From Peribacillus simplex (GTDB lineage: Bacteria > Bacillota > Bacilli > Bacillales > DSM-1321): a stretch of 64,000 nucleotides of DNA. The position numbers were made by a program, and so were the translations under genes. Shown one piece after another: positions 1 through 7,680 of the stretch. The notes under the pieces are model-generated. The model ran no database searches, was not told the DNA's origin, and worked only from the letters and a program-made list of their open reading frames with translations. Every line of letters begins with the position of its first letter. The first letter of the stretch is position 1. Where the stretch lies: assembly GCF_900156045.1 (NCBI RefSeq), contig NZ_FTMX01000009.1, forward strand, positions 62,001 to 126,000, read 5' to 3'.

Positions 1-141
1 TTCAACCTGGTATTCATCAAGGATAGGTTTTTTATTTAGAAAATAATCGACCTCACCAATTTTATTATTTAAAGCTTTATGTTCTGGCATAATTAATGCT
101 GCTTGCCATTTAACGAGCCCTCTATCACGAATTGTACTCAT
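1..141 (-). CDS. YolD-like family protein, partial at window edge
   Basis: This is the N-terminal part of a gene reading off the left edge. It begins MSTIRDRGLVKWQAALIMPE, a typical YolD-like opening (IRDRG, K/W, MPEH). The start at 141 follows an AAAGGAGGAA ribosome binding site. YolD-like proteins usually accompany Y-family DNA polymerases (UvrX/ImpB type) on Bacillus plasmids and prophages, so a polymerase gene may lie just outside the window. A LexA-type box sits 33 bp upstream, which fits SOS control. The family call rests on the N-terminus only. Confidence 0.7.
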   Translation of the reverse strand, partial: MSTIRDRGLVKWQAALIMPEHKALNNKIGEVDYFLNKKPILDEYQVE

Positions 142-173
142 CAGAAAGATTCCTCCTTTACATCTATTATATA

Positions 174-187
174 CGAACGAACGTTCT
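174..187 (-). promoter_or_regulatory. LexA/DinR (SOS) box upstream of the YolD-like gene
   Basis: The sequence CGAACGAACGTTCT matches the Bacillus LexA consensus CGAAC-N4-GTTCG with one end mismatch. It lies just upstream of the YolD-like gene, where it would block its promoter. DNA-damage induction of the gene is inferred. Confidence 0.7.
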
Positions 188-397
188 TATAAAAGATAAA
201 AAAATTCCTTTTCCATATAAGTTCGGGCTAGAGAAATGTTGATTTTTTACAAATAAAAGAGACCACTTAGTGTAGTCTTCCTTTATGCCCTATGAAACTA
301 ACGCACCCATTACTGCAATAAATCCCCCCTCTAAAATAATAAGACAGTTTCATTTATGGTAAGAAACAGTAATCAAACTATTCAAATGTTAACTATT

Positions 398-508
398 GCT
401 TTCATCGTCGTGATAATGGTTGTGATGTTGATAAGTATCACTTCATTCATCACTGCTTTCGTCGTGATAATGGTTGTGATGTTGATGAGTATCACAACAT
501 TCATCACT
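398..508 (-). repeat. Two-copy tandem repeat (54 and 57 bp) encoding a His-rich tail
   Basis: On the minus strand the first copy (455-508) encodes SDECCDTHQHHNHYHDES. The second copy (398-454) would encode nearly the same segment, but its first Cys codon TGT reads TGA, which ends the protein. Reading past the TGA the frame stays open for 18 codons to a TAA at 389-391. This suggests that the second repeat was once translated. Confidence 0.85.
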
Positions 509-898
509 GCTTCCGTCTTGGTCATCGTTGTTGCACTTACATAATACACAAAAGCTTGCATCTAAAGTAATTTCTCCACTGCAACCATCTGCACCATTAC
601 CACCGCATTGAATCGAAATTCTACTTATATTACCAAATGTAACTACTCTATCAGCGAATACTCCATTATTTCCAGCAACTACATTTTGCATAATTTGCCC
701 AGTTCCTACAAAAAAACTCATAACCAATGTACAGGGTCGCTCAGCCTCATCTAATGAGACAGTAACAGTGACAGTTGGTAAACAATCTAAATTTAAAGCT
801 TGATATATGGTAACCTCTGGACTATCGCAATCAAGTGTAAAACGAACCTTTGATCTTACATGTGCGGGACTACAGCAATTACATTTACAATTTTTCAA
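443..898 (-). CDS. Cys-rich spore-surface protein, Ena/DUF3992-like
   Basis: A 151-aa protein with a TTG start at 898 preceded by GAGGTGAAGG. The N-terminus has a CKCNCC cluster, the body is beta-rich with evenly spaced Cys residues and a motif FGNISRISIQC followed by CSGEI, and the C-terminus is a His/Asp/Ser/Glu tail. A Cys-Cys N-terminal connector ahead of a beta-sandwich resembles the endospore appendage (Ena, DUF3992) family of Bacillus, where such proteins form disulfide-linked fibres on spores. This assignment is from overall pattern only; another exosporium or coat protein is possible. The tail ends at a TGA inside a second repeat copy, so the present product looks 18-19 residues shorter than its ancestor. 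Confidence 0.55.
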   Translation of the reverse strand: MKNCKCNCCSPAHVRSKVRFTLDCDSPEVTIYQALNLDCLPTVTVTVSLDEAERPCTLVMSFFVGTGQIMQNVVAGNNGVFADRVVTFGNISRISIQCGGNGADGCSGEITLDASFCVLCKCNNDDQDGSSDECCDTHQHHNHYHDESSDE

Positions 899-1003
899 TA
901 TCCTTCACCTCATTTAATAATGATTCAATATTAGTAAATGCATAACGAATTTATATTGATAGGGACAATTTATGGATATTAATCGTACATTTTTTCCAAG
1001 TAT

Positions 1004-1042
1004 TCTTTTTTCACTAACCTGCCCCTTTAGTTCATTTGGAAA
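1004..1042 (-). repeat. Dispersed palindromic repeat, copy in minus orientation
   Basis: On the minus strand this reads GAACTAAAGGGGCAGGTTAG, the same core found at 52.76, 53.54, 53.85, 55.25 and 56.52 kb on the plus strand. It lies in the gap upstream of the Ena-like gene. Confidence 0.6.
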
Positions 1043-1070
1043 TTCAACAACACCTTTAAGAGAGCTTCAC

Positions 1071-1106
1071 AAAAAAAGCCCTACTCAATACGAGTAAGGG
1101 CTTTTA
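1071..1106. terminator. Bidirectional hairpin terminator
   Basis: Arms AGCCCTACTC and GAGTAAGGGCT (one bulged base) are flanked by an A run on the left and a T run on the right. The best U tract is on the minus-strand transcript. It closely resembles the hairpin at 1193-1222, so the pair looks like a local duplication. Confidence 0.65.
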
Positions 1107-1192
1107 TTAATCCTCAACGATTACACTAATGATATCTAATCTTGAAGAATTCGTTAATATTCTTGAGCTAGCCCATTTATGGCTTCAACAAA

Positions 1193-1222
1193 AAAAGCCC
1201 CTACACAGTACGAGTAAGGGCT
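1193..1222 (-). terminator. Hairpin terminator on the minus strand
   Basis: On the minus strand AGCCCTTACTC and a partly matching GGGGCT arm are followed by seven T. It shares the CCCTTACTCGTA segment with the terminator at 1071-1106 and lies just after the stop codon of a minus-strand gene remnant. Confidence 0.55.
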
Positions 1223-1227
1223 ATTGA

Positions 1228-1340
1228 TTATGCTGCAAACAATTTAGTGAAAGTTGCTTTACCTGCCTTCTTATCTACAGTTATCCTTTTAGGGTAAAAC
1301 CTTTGGAATTGGCGATTCCAAAGGTTTTTTTAGTGTTTTC
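1228..1340 (-). pseudogene. Possible 3' end of a lost minus-strand gene
   Basis: A short open frame ends ITVDKKAGKATFTKLFAA and then TAA, with a terminator directly downstream. No start codon or ribosome binding site is present, and the frame closes upstream near 1340. It reads like the end of a gene whose 5' part has been removed. The family was not recognised. Confidence 0.25.
1297..1333 (+). terminator. Strong rho-independent terminator
   Basis: A perfect 13-bp stem (AAACCTTTGGAAT with ATTCCAAAGGTTT), a 5-nt loop, and a seven-T run on the plus strand. No clear plus-strand gene precedes it. Confidence 0.75.
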
Positions 1341-2040
1341 TTTTCAGTAACGAGTTTATTAAACTTTATATTTTTAATCAACATTTTTGTGAGAATCTCA
1401 AACAACTCTTGCTACATAAGAATAAATTAGTATTTACTATTTATGGATGAAGATTATTATATATATTCTAATGAGGTTTATTTTAAAATAAATAAAATAA
1501 AATTAAATCTATAATATTTTTCCCGATAATAGCTCGGGTACTTTCAACATTTTGATATAACCCCAATCTAAGAAATAAATGGGAAATCAGCTCTTTAAAA
1601 TCAATTTTTTTCAGTCATCTAATATGTCAATATCCTTTCATCTTAATGGTCAATAATGATTTCCCCCCTTTTAATATCCATTTATTGTTGTGCACCTTTT
1701 CCAGCTGCAAGCTAGGTTTTCGATCTGGTAGAAGATAATAGGCCTTATTCTAACCCTACTTTCTTAACCGCGAGCACAAAGGATGAACAATTAAAGCCTC
1801 CTATGGCTATAGGACTCATATTTCTATCTTCCAAAACATATAGTTTCTTACATAATCATTGGATCCATGTGTTGTAGCTTCCAAATCGGTAGAGGACCCC
1901 AAAAATGAATCAAGTTAGTGGATCCACCTACTTATCAATCTTTTCAATTAATGCATCTGCTTCATTGTTCACCTACGAAAAGGTTGAGATAGCAAGTCTT
2001 CGACAAGAACGCTAGAATGTGTTCAACATCCAAATACCCG
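1340..2040. other. Gene-free stretch
   Basis: AT-rich sequence with no supported gene on either strand, no convincing promoter and no repeat. It separates the left-edge genes from the mobilization region and ends at the C-terminal end of the relaxase. Confidence 0.5.
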
Positions 2041-2045
2041 CAATA

Positions 2046-2855
2046 CTAGCGTTCCATACCCTTTTGTCTTTTCCTCTTGTTTTTATTCTTCTGTTCAAGT
2101 TCATCTTCTCTCCATTTTCGATCAGCTTCATGGATTGCACTCTCAAGAATAGAAAAGAAACCAGAAGCATCAAAAGACAAAAAACTGGAATTATGATTCG
2201 ATTTCGGACCGATAGTGGCGGAACGCTCAAGTTGGGAGTCCTCTTCTTTACCAACGTGCTGGACATTAAATGCACTTTGAAGTTGATTCATTCGTTCTTG
2301 GCCAATTTCATCAGAATATCGCATGCACTCATAATAGAACATATGTTTATAAGATTGATTATCTGTTTGGAATTCTGGATACTTCTTATTTAAGAGCTCA
2401 ATAGATTGATTTCGTTTATATGAATCATTATGACTGTTACTAATTTGATAAAAAGAGGAAATAATTTCGATTTGTTCATCTTTAGAGTATTTTCTTGGTG
2501 GGTTTGAAAAATCCTCAGGCGTAATGTTTTTCCCATAGTACTCTTCTGCCATGACAAAGAATTCCTTTTGTTCAATCGATAAATAATTACGTCCATCCCA
2601 ATTGGGATACATAGCTTGAAGTCGGTGGTCATAAAGCAGTCCCAACAGGTCCAATGATTTGTTCAAATCCTCTTTTTGTTTTAATAAAAACTGCATTTTA
2701 TGTAACCCTTTTTCAGAAGCATTTTTGATGGTTGATTCATCAGCAAAATTAACCCCATTTTTCAAACGCAAATTCTCGAACTGCTTTTCTGCACGGTTTA
2801 TTTCTTTTTGTATGGAAAGAACAAACTGTGGTCTATTATTCAGTAAGACATACAA
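2046..2855 (-). pseudogene. C-terminal part of the MobA/MobL relaxase, cut off by an amber codon
   Basis: This 269-codon frame continues exactly in phase from the relaxase N-terminal gene, beyond a single TAG codon at 2859-2861. Its only possible start is a TTG two codons after the TAG, with no good ribosome binding site, so independent translation is doubtful. The segment is charged, largely helical and rich in Lys/Glu (for example QKEINRAEKQFENLRLKNG), typical of the non-catalytic C-terminal region of MobA/MobL relaxases. Together the two parts span about 670 codons, a usual full length for the family. It is either a dead 3' half, a part made by low-level readthrough, or a sequencing error. 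Confidence 0.7.
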
Positions 2856-2858
2856 GTC

Positions 2859-4058
2859 CTATTCGATTTGTTTTTTCTCTAAATCAAGTATGACTTTTTC
2901 AATTTCATGGCTACTTAACCTTTTATTCTGCGTGACCGTCGTTTCAACCACTCCAATTTTTTGTTCTTTAGATAGATCCTCAATATTAAAATTCGGATAA
3001 TACTTTTCTAAAAACCTACAAGCCTCTTTTTCTAAAATATTTTCAGCTTGATCTAACATGTCCGTTTCTCTTTCAATCCGGTTCATTTTTTTAAATGTAT
3101 CAACGGAATCCTGACTAAACTCCAGTCTCGCATGCCATTTGTCTAACTGGCTCCTTCTGGTGTTAATGTTTTCAAAATTGACAAAAAGTCCTAGGGATTT
3201 CGCTGACTCACGCAGTTGTTTTTTCTCTAAAGGAGTGAAGCGGCGAATAAACCTCTCTGTTCTTTCTTTTATCTGTTTATCTTTCTTCACTTCTGACAGT
3301 TCGATGATGATTTTGTTGTACTCTTTACGCTCCATATTTATCCGAATTCTTTCCGATTCTTTTCCTTCATTCTGCAGCTGCCTTGCAACAACTCCTTCAT
3401 GGATGGTCGGGAGTGTTTCAAGCCCTTGATCCTTATTCGATAAATGTGTGATCCTTTCAGGAAAACCATTTTTCTCAAAGTATCGATTTGCATAAGTCGC
3501 CCACTGCTCTCTCCAGTAAACAAGCTTTTCTTTGGTATTCCAATCCGTTGTATGTATGGCTTTTATTTGTTGTTTTCCATTAATGACTTCTTTAACCTTC
3601 ACTTGTTTATTTCCCCATGTCCCCTCTTCATTAAAAGGCCGAATGGTTAACATGACATGAAAGTGTGGATTTTCTTCATCATCCCTATGGATCGCTAAAT
3701 CTGCAACCATGCCATCCTTCACAAAAACATCATTGCAAAATTCAATGGCTAATTGTTCTTGCTCCTCATGAGATAGTTCCTTTGGTAAGGCTACATTTAT
3801 TTCACGGGCCAATTGAGCATTCCATTGTCTTTCTACTCTCTCCACTTCATTCCACAATTGTTGGCGATCATATACCCATTTAGGTGCATGACTAGGAGCA
3901 AGAATATGAGTAATCGGTTCCACTTGTCTTTTATAAAACTTGGACTCATTGGTTCTTTCATCCACTAATTTCTCACCGGAACGATATGCAGCTGCAGCAA
4001 TGGCATTTTGTTGCTTTTTTCTTGAGATAATCTGATTGGAGAAATGATAGATGGCCAC
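2859..4058 (-). CDS. MobA/MobL-family relaxase, N-terminal catalytic part
   Basis: A 399-aa product starting MAIYHFSNQIISRKKQQNAI. The relaxase domain covers about residues 1-220. It has the AAYRSGE motif near residue 24 and the metal-binding HUH motif HRDDEENPHFHVM near residue 125. These enzymes nick oriT and stay covalently attached to the transferred strand. The 3' end is cut by an in-frame TAG; the remaining 270 codons follow at 2046-2855. The catalytic half is complete, so nicking may persist, while C-terminal functions are probably lost. A recognisable oriT lies just upstream, and small accessory genes are transcribed away from it on the other side. Confidence 0.85.
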   Translation of the reverse strand: MAIYHFSNQIISRKKQQNAIAAAAYRSGEKLVDERTNESKFYKRQVEPITHILAPSHAPKWVYDRQQLWNEVERVERQWNAQLAREINVALPKELSHEEQEQLAIEFCNDVFVKDGMVADLAIHRDDEENPHFHVMLTIRPFNEEGTWGNKQVKVKEVINGKQQIKAIHTTDWNTKEKLVYWREQWATYANRYFEKNGFPERITHLSNKDQGLETLPTIHEGVVARQLQNEGKESERIRINMERKEYNKIIIELSEVKKDKQIKERTERFIRRFTPLEKKQLRESAKSLGLFVNFENINTRRSQLDKWHARLEFSQDSVDTFKKMNRIERETDMLDQAENILEKEACRFLEKYYPNFNIEDLSKEQKIGVVETTVTQNKRLSSHEIEKVILDLEKKQIE

Positions 4059-4092
4059 GGTTCATGCACCTCACTTTCTTTTCCTAACATGA

Positions 4093-4187
4093 GCGAAGCG
4101 AATTTTTCAGACGCTTCACGAAATTGCTTTCTCCGAAGGAGAAGCCAAAGCACAATATCACGATAGTGGTATATAAGTGCGCCCTTA
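4093..4187 (+). other. oriT: Origin of transfer (oriT) with MobA-type nick core
   Basis: The segment TAAGTGCGCCCT at 4174-4185 matches the nick-region core of RSF1010/MobA-type oriT sites. Directly upstream is an imperfect inverted repeat (ATATCAC at 4155-4161, GTGGTAT at 4166-4172). Farther upstream are a TTCTCC/GGAGAA hairpin near 4130-4144 and a GAAGCG/CGCTTC pair at 4095-4117. The position between the relaxase and divergent accessory genes is the standard place for oriT. The nicked base was not determined. Confidence 0.75.
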
Positions 4188-4270
4188 ATCTTATCTTCGG
4201 GATCATTCTATCACTTTCCATATTCTAGGACAAGTGTTACAATTAGGAAAAATATCCATAAGGGGTGCTC

Positions 4271-4552
4271 GTGTTGGTAAAACAGAATACGAAAGAACAA
4301 ATTTTAGGTATTGAAGAGCAAATCAAAAGATTGAAGGAAAAACAGAAAAGGATATTGAACAACACTCATAGGGAGATTGGGAAATATCTAATGGATTCAT
4401 GGGAAGTGGAAGATGTGAAGGAAGCAAAGGAATTAATTGATTCATTTAATCATCAAGTGAAATCATTAAGTGAAGCCTCTTCTTCAAAAGAGGAGGATGA
4501 GGAAGAGAAGACTCTTTCACAAAATCCACAAAAGGGTAGTTCATATGCTTAA
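4271..4552 (+). CDS. Small coiled-coil protein, probable relaxosome accessory
   Basis: About 93 aa, beginning near a GTG at 4271 or TTG at 4274 that fits the AAGGGG ribosome binding site better than the outermost GTG at 4265. The protein is almost entirely charged helix, with LKEKQKRIL near the N-terminus and a Ser/Glu-rich tail. It overlaps the next gene and is transcribed away from the relaxase, the arrangement of MobC-like accessory genes. No specific domain was recognised, so a role in oriT binding is inferred from position. Confidence 0.6.
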   Translation: MLVKQNTKEQILGIEEQIKRLKEKQKRILNNTHREIGKYLMDSWEVEDVKEAKELIDSFNHQVKSLSEASSSKEEDEEEKTLSQNPQKGSSYA

Positions 4553-4829
4553 TGAAGAATTACAAAAAATGAAGAACAGAATAAAGGTCCTGGAGCAAAA
4601 AAAGAGGGTTTTAGAACATAAAGTTTCAAACGAAGCCAGAAAAGAACGAACGCGCAGACTGATTCAAAAAGGAGCCCTTTTGGAAAAGTACTTAGAAGAA
4701 GAAAGTATGTCCCTCAAGGACACTGAAAACTTACTAAAAGTATTAGCTAATTTTAAAAATAAAAATAAAGAATATGTAATTCGACAATTAAAAAGTTTGG
4801 ATGATGAAGAAGTCCATGAAAAATTATAA
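4545..4829 (+). CDS. TraD-like conjugal transfer accessory protein
   Basis: The start at 4545 has an AAAGGG site and overlaps the stop of the preceding gene (ATGCTTAA), so translation is probably coupled; an upstream in-frame start at 4470 lies inside that gene and is less likely. The 94-aa product has an N-terminal coiled coil and a segment RKERTRRLIQKGALLEKYL resembling the short TraD family (PF06412) that accompanies MobA/MobL relaxases. Its likely role is as a relaxosome component at the adjacent oriT. The family call is from one motif. Confidence 0.6.
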   Translation: MLNEELQKMKNRIKVLEQKKRVLEHKVSNEARKERTRRLIQKGALLEKYLEEESMSLKDTENLLKVLANFKNKNKEYVIRQLKSLDDEEVHEKL

Positions 4830-4859
4830 GATAAAGCCATTCTTGAACGCCCCATACAT

Positions 4860-5470
4860 TAACCACACATGAACAGTTTCACCATTTTCTTCCTTTCAAT
4901 TTTCATGATAGAGGTATCATTTTTTTATCCTTTTAGTTTTTTTACACTTAGTATGAATTATTTAGTTCTTATCATTAATGGTATTATTACGTCTTTAAAA
5001 TAATTTATTATCATGAATGAACAAATCAAAATTAGATCAAGTAAACTGAACATGATAATAGATTGTTTCGCTTCAAAAAAAAGGCAAACACATATTAGCC
5101 ATGACTAATATGTGTTTGCCTTTTTACATCGATTTTAGGAAGACAAAGAACGTTCTATGGTACCGATAACCCAGAATGTGACTAAATGAAGCAGTTTTAG
5201 AGTTAACCTTACAGGTAGTCGTTATCAACCGATATTAATGGCGTGGCAAACGCACTTTGTTTTTTTAGGGGATCTATTCTGGCTATGCAAAATCTTGAAT
5301 TGACTGTAGCTTACTCTGCTTCGGGTAGGACATGCCCCCTCTTACCTTCTTAATCTAACAGCGTTGCAGTAAAACAAACAGACACATATTCATTCTTTTT
5401 TAACTATCCCTATTCATTGGAAGTTCCATGGATTCAACTAATAAAATGAACTGAACTAAATTAAACCACA
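4860..5470. other. Gene-free stretch around a terminator
   Basis: No supported gene. The only clear element is the hairpin terminator at 5079-5125. The rest is AT-rich with no recognisable coding remnant. Confidence 0.5.
5079..5125. terminator. Long bidirectional terminator
   Basis: A near-perfect 20-bp stem (AAAGGCAAACACATATTAG and its complement) with a 5-6 nt loop, an A run on the left and a T run on the right. It works on paper in both directions and would end the accessory gene transcript. Confidence 0.85.
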
Positions 5471-5474
5471 CCAA

Positions 5475-5541
5475 ACTAATCTAAACTAGATTAGACTAGT
5501 TTGATTCTATAAAAAACCAGACCAGACTAATCTAGGTTAAT
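5475..5541. repeat. CTAATCTAGATTAG-type palindromes upstream of the 99-aa gene
   Basis: Overlapping sites read CTAATCTAAACTAGATTAG, GACTAGTTTGATT and GACTAATCTAGGTTAATT. The same palindrome family occurs four times around the partition locus at 14.41-14.95 kb. These sites probably form an operator for a plasmid DNA-binding protein. Confidence 0.65.
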
Positions 5542-5643
5542 TATTCCTTGATCAATCTCAGAATTTTTTCGCTAAGCCATATTTGACCAAATGGCATTTT
5601 AACCAGCAGACGTCCATATACTATTTAAAAAGGAGGAAGGAAA

Positions 5644-5943
5644 ATGGTGTATAGACCTACCGTAAGATACCCGGACGTTTATAAGAATTATATAGAGAAT
5701 GTGTTTAAAGCGACCGATCTGGATCGTAATCAAATCATTCGTTTGGCCTTATTTGTTGCCGCACATTCAAACGAGTATAAAAGTATCCTTCAAAAATATA
5801 AAATTGCTGACGTCCCTCTCCCCTGCCCGGATTGGGGGCGGGATGAAGATGGTTGCTGGACAGATCAAAACTATATTACAAAACAGAATCATGCCCCATA
5901 CAAACTCACTGAACAGGGTGGAATCAAGATTATTTTAGGCTAA
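5644..5943 (+). CDS. Small plasmid protein with RHH-like N-terminus
   Basis: A 99-aa protein with an AAAGGAGGAAGGAAA site before its ATG. Residues 1-45 (YRPTVRYPDVYKNYIENVF, then DRNQIIRLALFVAA) look like a beta strand followed by two helices, as in ribbon-helix-helix DNA-binding proteins. The C-terminal half contains CPDWGRDEDGCW. Palindromes shared with the partition locus lie 100-170 bp upstream, which suggests control by the same binding protein, possibly this one. Specific function unknown. It is convergent with a 32-codon minus-strand gene ending one base past its stop. Confidence 0.7.
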   Translation: MVYRPTVRYPDVYKNYIENVFKATDLDRNQIIRLALFVAAHSNEYKSILQKYKIADVPLPCPDWGRDEDGCWTDQNYITKQNHAPYKLTEQGGIKIILG

Positions 5944-6042
5944 TTATTTCTTTTTAGATTCATTTGTGCTCTTTACGTAATGTAGCGTGGATGCCTTATT
6001 GGCGAGCTTTTCAGCCAGTTCTTTTGAAATATCTTTACCCAT
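5944..6042 (-). CDS. Hypothetical 32-aa protein
   Basis: A short gene starting at 6042 with an ideal ribosome binding site (GAGGTGATACGAA before ATG). The product MGKDISKELAEKLANKAST continues to HYVKSTNESKKK and stops. It is hydrophilic, mostly helix, with a basic C-terminus. Its stop abuts the stop of the convergent plus-strand gene at 5943 with no gap. The strong start signal and codon pattern favour a real gene. No family recognised. Confidence 0.55.
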   Translation of the reverse strand: MGKDISKELAEKLANKASTLHYVKSTNESKKK

Positions 6043-6181
6043 TTCGTATCACCTCACTTAAAAAAAGCCTTGCCACATTCCCTAGTAAATATACCTCCCT
6101 CCACTCTTGGCAGAGCGCAACGATGTAACCAACTGACCAACCAACCCAAAGAAAAAGACGATTCTGAAAGGGGAAAACCAA

Positions 6182-6595
6182 ATGGGAAAGGTTAAACATT
6201 TGAATCCGGTTCTCTCTTCTTCTAATAAAAAAACGATTGAACCACAAAAAAAAAGAAAAGTTCGTTCGGATAAGCTTCATGACATTAAAATCCCCGTGGA
6301 CGAACCCATGGACATGATTTTAAGAAGGGAATCCCGCCGATACTGGAATGGCTCCAAAACAGCCCTTGGGACGGAGATACTGTTGTTTGGCCTGGAACAG
6401 GTGCTCGTATACCCTGACGTCACCTATACAGACCAGCCTTACACGGTTCATTGCAAAGTAGATCACGAAACGTATCAAAGGATAGGGGATTATGCGGCCG
6501 GTTGGAAATGCAGCGTTCGAAAAGCAGCACATCGGATATTTATAGAAGCATACAAAAAAAGGCAACTAGGGGGAGTAACCGATGGGGAAATATAG
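6182..6595 (+). CDS. Hypothetical plasmid protein, 137 aa
   Basis: Starts at ATG 6182 after GAAAGGGGAAAACCAA. The first 40 residues are basic and probably disordered (NKKTIEPQKKRKVR). The rest has two short segments of strand-helix character (KIPVDEPMDMILRRESRRYW and CKVDHETYQRIGDYAAGW), each resembling a ribbon-helix-helix half, as if the protein contained two degenerate copies. It overlaps the next gene by 14 bp, so the two are probably translated together. No named family recognised; a DNA-binding role is possible. Confidence 0.6.
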   Translation: MGKVKHLNPVLSSSNKKTIEPQKKRKVRSDKLHDIKIPVDEPMDMILRRESRRYWNGSKTALGTEILLFGLEQVLVYPDVTYTDQPYTVHCKVDHETYQRIGDYAAGWKCSVRKAAHRIFIEAYKKRQLGGVTDGEI

Positions 6596-7172
6596 CCAAG
6601 CCAATCTTATAGATGAAGAATTATCTTTAATCGGATCAACAAACTTTATCGGAAAGCTACTCCACAGAGTAAATAAATCATCAACCATCTTACTGAGTAT
6701 AGACGTCCCCTTGAATTTATTTTTACGAGCAGAAGTTTTCTGTGAAGATATTCAAGACCTATCAGACCTGCATTTCGAACAAAACGATTTGATGAATCTT
6801 TTATATAATGACTTTTTGCTGTTTGCGAAAAAGAATCCAGACTCAAACGCCATATTCCGATTGCTCACCTCATTGGATCGGTATGCTGGTAAAGATTCAA
6901 GACTTGAAAAGTATGGGGAATCTGCTTTTAAATTAATCCATAAAGAAAAGAACCAAGAAATAAAAACGTTGAATTTACGCATGAGAAGGAAATACGCCTT
7001 ACGCGGAGAGATTTTGCTTGCCGATATGGAGGAAGTTCAGCCAGAACATGGCTACACTCTAGAAAAGGTATTTGAGCTTCTTTATATAGACTTTATTGAT
7101 AAATTTCGAAAAGGTGATCATGCGGGTGTCATTGAAAATATCCTGCGCCTGCTTGATGATGAAACCGAATAG
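6582..7172 (+). CDS. Hypothetical plasmid protein, 196 aa
   Basis: Starts within the end of the preceding gene (14-bp overlap, preceded by GGGGGAGTAACC), which indicates translational coupling. The 196-aa product has a segment SIDVPLNLFLRAEVF resembling the SIPVDEPMDMIL segment of its neighbour and is otherwise helical and acidic at the end (LLDDETE). No signal peptide or membrane segment. Function unknown; the pairing with the 137-aa protein suggests they act together. Confidence 0.6.
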   Translation: MGKYSQANLIDEELSLIGSTNFIGKLLHRVNKSSTILLSIDVPLNLFLRAEVFCEDIQDLSDLHFEQNDLMNLLYNDFLLFAKKNPDSNAIFRLLTSLDRYAGKDSRLEKYGESAFKLIHKEKNQEIKTLNLRMRRKYALRGEILLADMEEVQPEHGYTLEKVFELLYIDFIDKFRKGDHAGVIENILRLLDDETE

Positions 7173-7650
7173 CATATACGAAAGGCCAGGGAAAACTTTT
7201 GAAGGGAACGTCCATTAATCTCAGTCTAAATTTCAAAATATGAACCTATGCATTTTGGTGTTCTGCACTAGCCCCCTTCGTTATCCAATAACATCCCTTG
7301 TTCTTATCACAGTTTGTTGCTGATATGTAACATTAACCTTTTACGGGAATAGTATATTTCCAGCAAGGAAACTTAGTCACCCATAGCACTTCACCAGTGG
7401 TCCTTGCTCTCTGCTTCAATCACAAAAAATTGAATGTCCTCAATCTTTTTTGCTTGTTCAATAAACGATATACGTTCTTTTGTTTCTTGTTTAAAGCATT
7501 TACAATCATCCCTTGGAACTCACATTTCACCCATTCGGATGCCTTTTACTCCACATGCAAAATCACAGATGCTTCATACACCCTGCAAGATCTATTGTCA
7601 GTAAACTAAGATGATGATGCTCCTCATGATAGGGTAAGAAAACCTTCAAA
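7173..7650. other. Gene-free stretch
   Basis: No supported gene. A 70-codon plus-strand frame at 7397-7609 has no ribosome binding site and an unlikely composition. The stretch ends at a terminator that serves the convergent minus-strand gene. Confidence 0.45.
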
Positions 7651-7680
7651 AAAAATAAGCATCGTTTAGATGCTTATTTT
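7651..7680 (-). terminator. Rho-independent terminator overlapping the stop of the XRE protein gene
   Basis: Perfect 10-bp stem AATAAGCATC / GATGCTTATT with a 5-nt loop, followed on the minus strand by a T run. It overlaps the last codons of the 551-aa gene. Confidence 0.75.

Noticed and set aside
398-508. CRISPR or other array from the short tandem repeat
   Set aside because: Only two adjacent copies without spacers; it is a coding repeat.
2019-2393. 124-codon plus-strand frame
   Set aside because: It lies antisense to the relaxase C-terminal region and has no ribosome binding site; composition is that of a shadow frame.
6095-6150. tRNA-like fragment (GGCAGAGCGCAACG context)
   Set aside because: No acceptor stem, anticodon arm or TTCGA arm could be fitted.
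7397-7609. 70-codon plus-strand frame
   Set aside because: No start signal, Phe/Cys-rich and non-protein-like; treated as non-coding.
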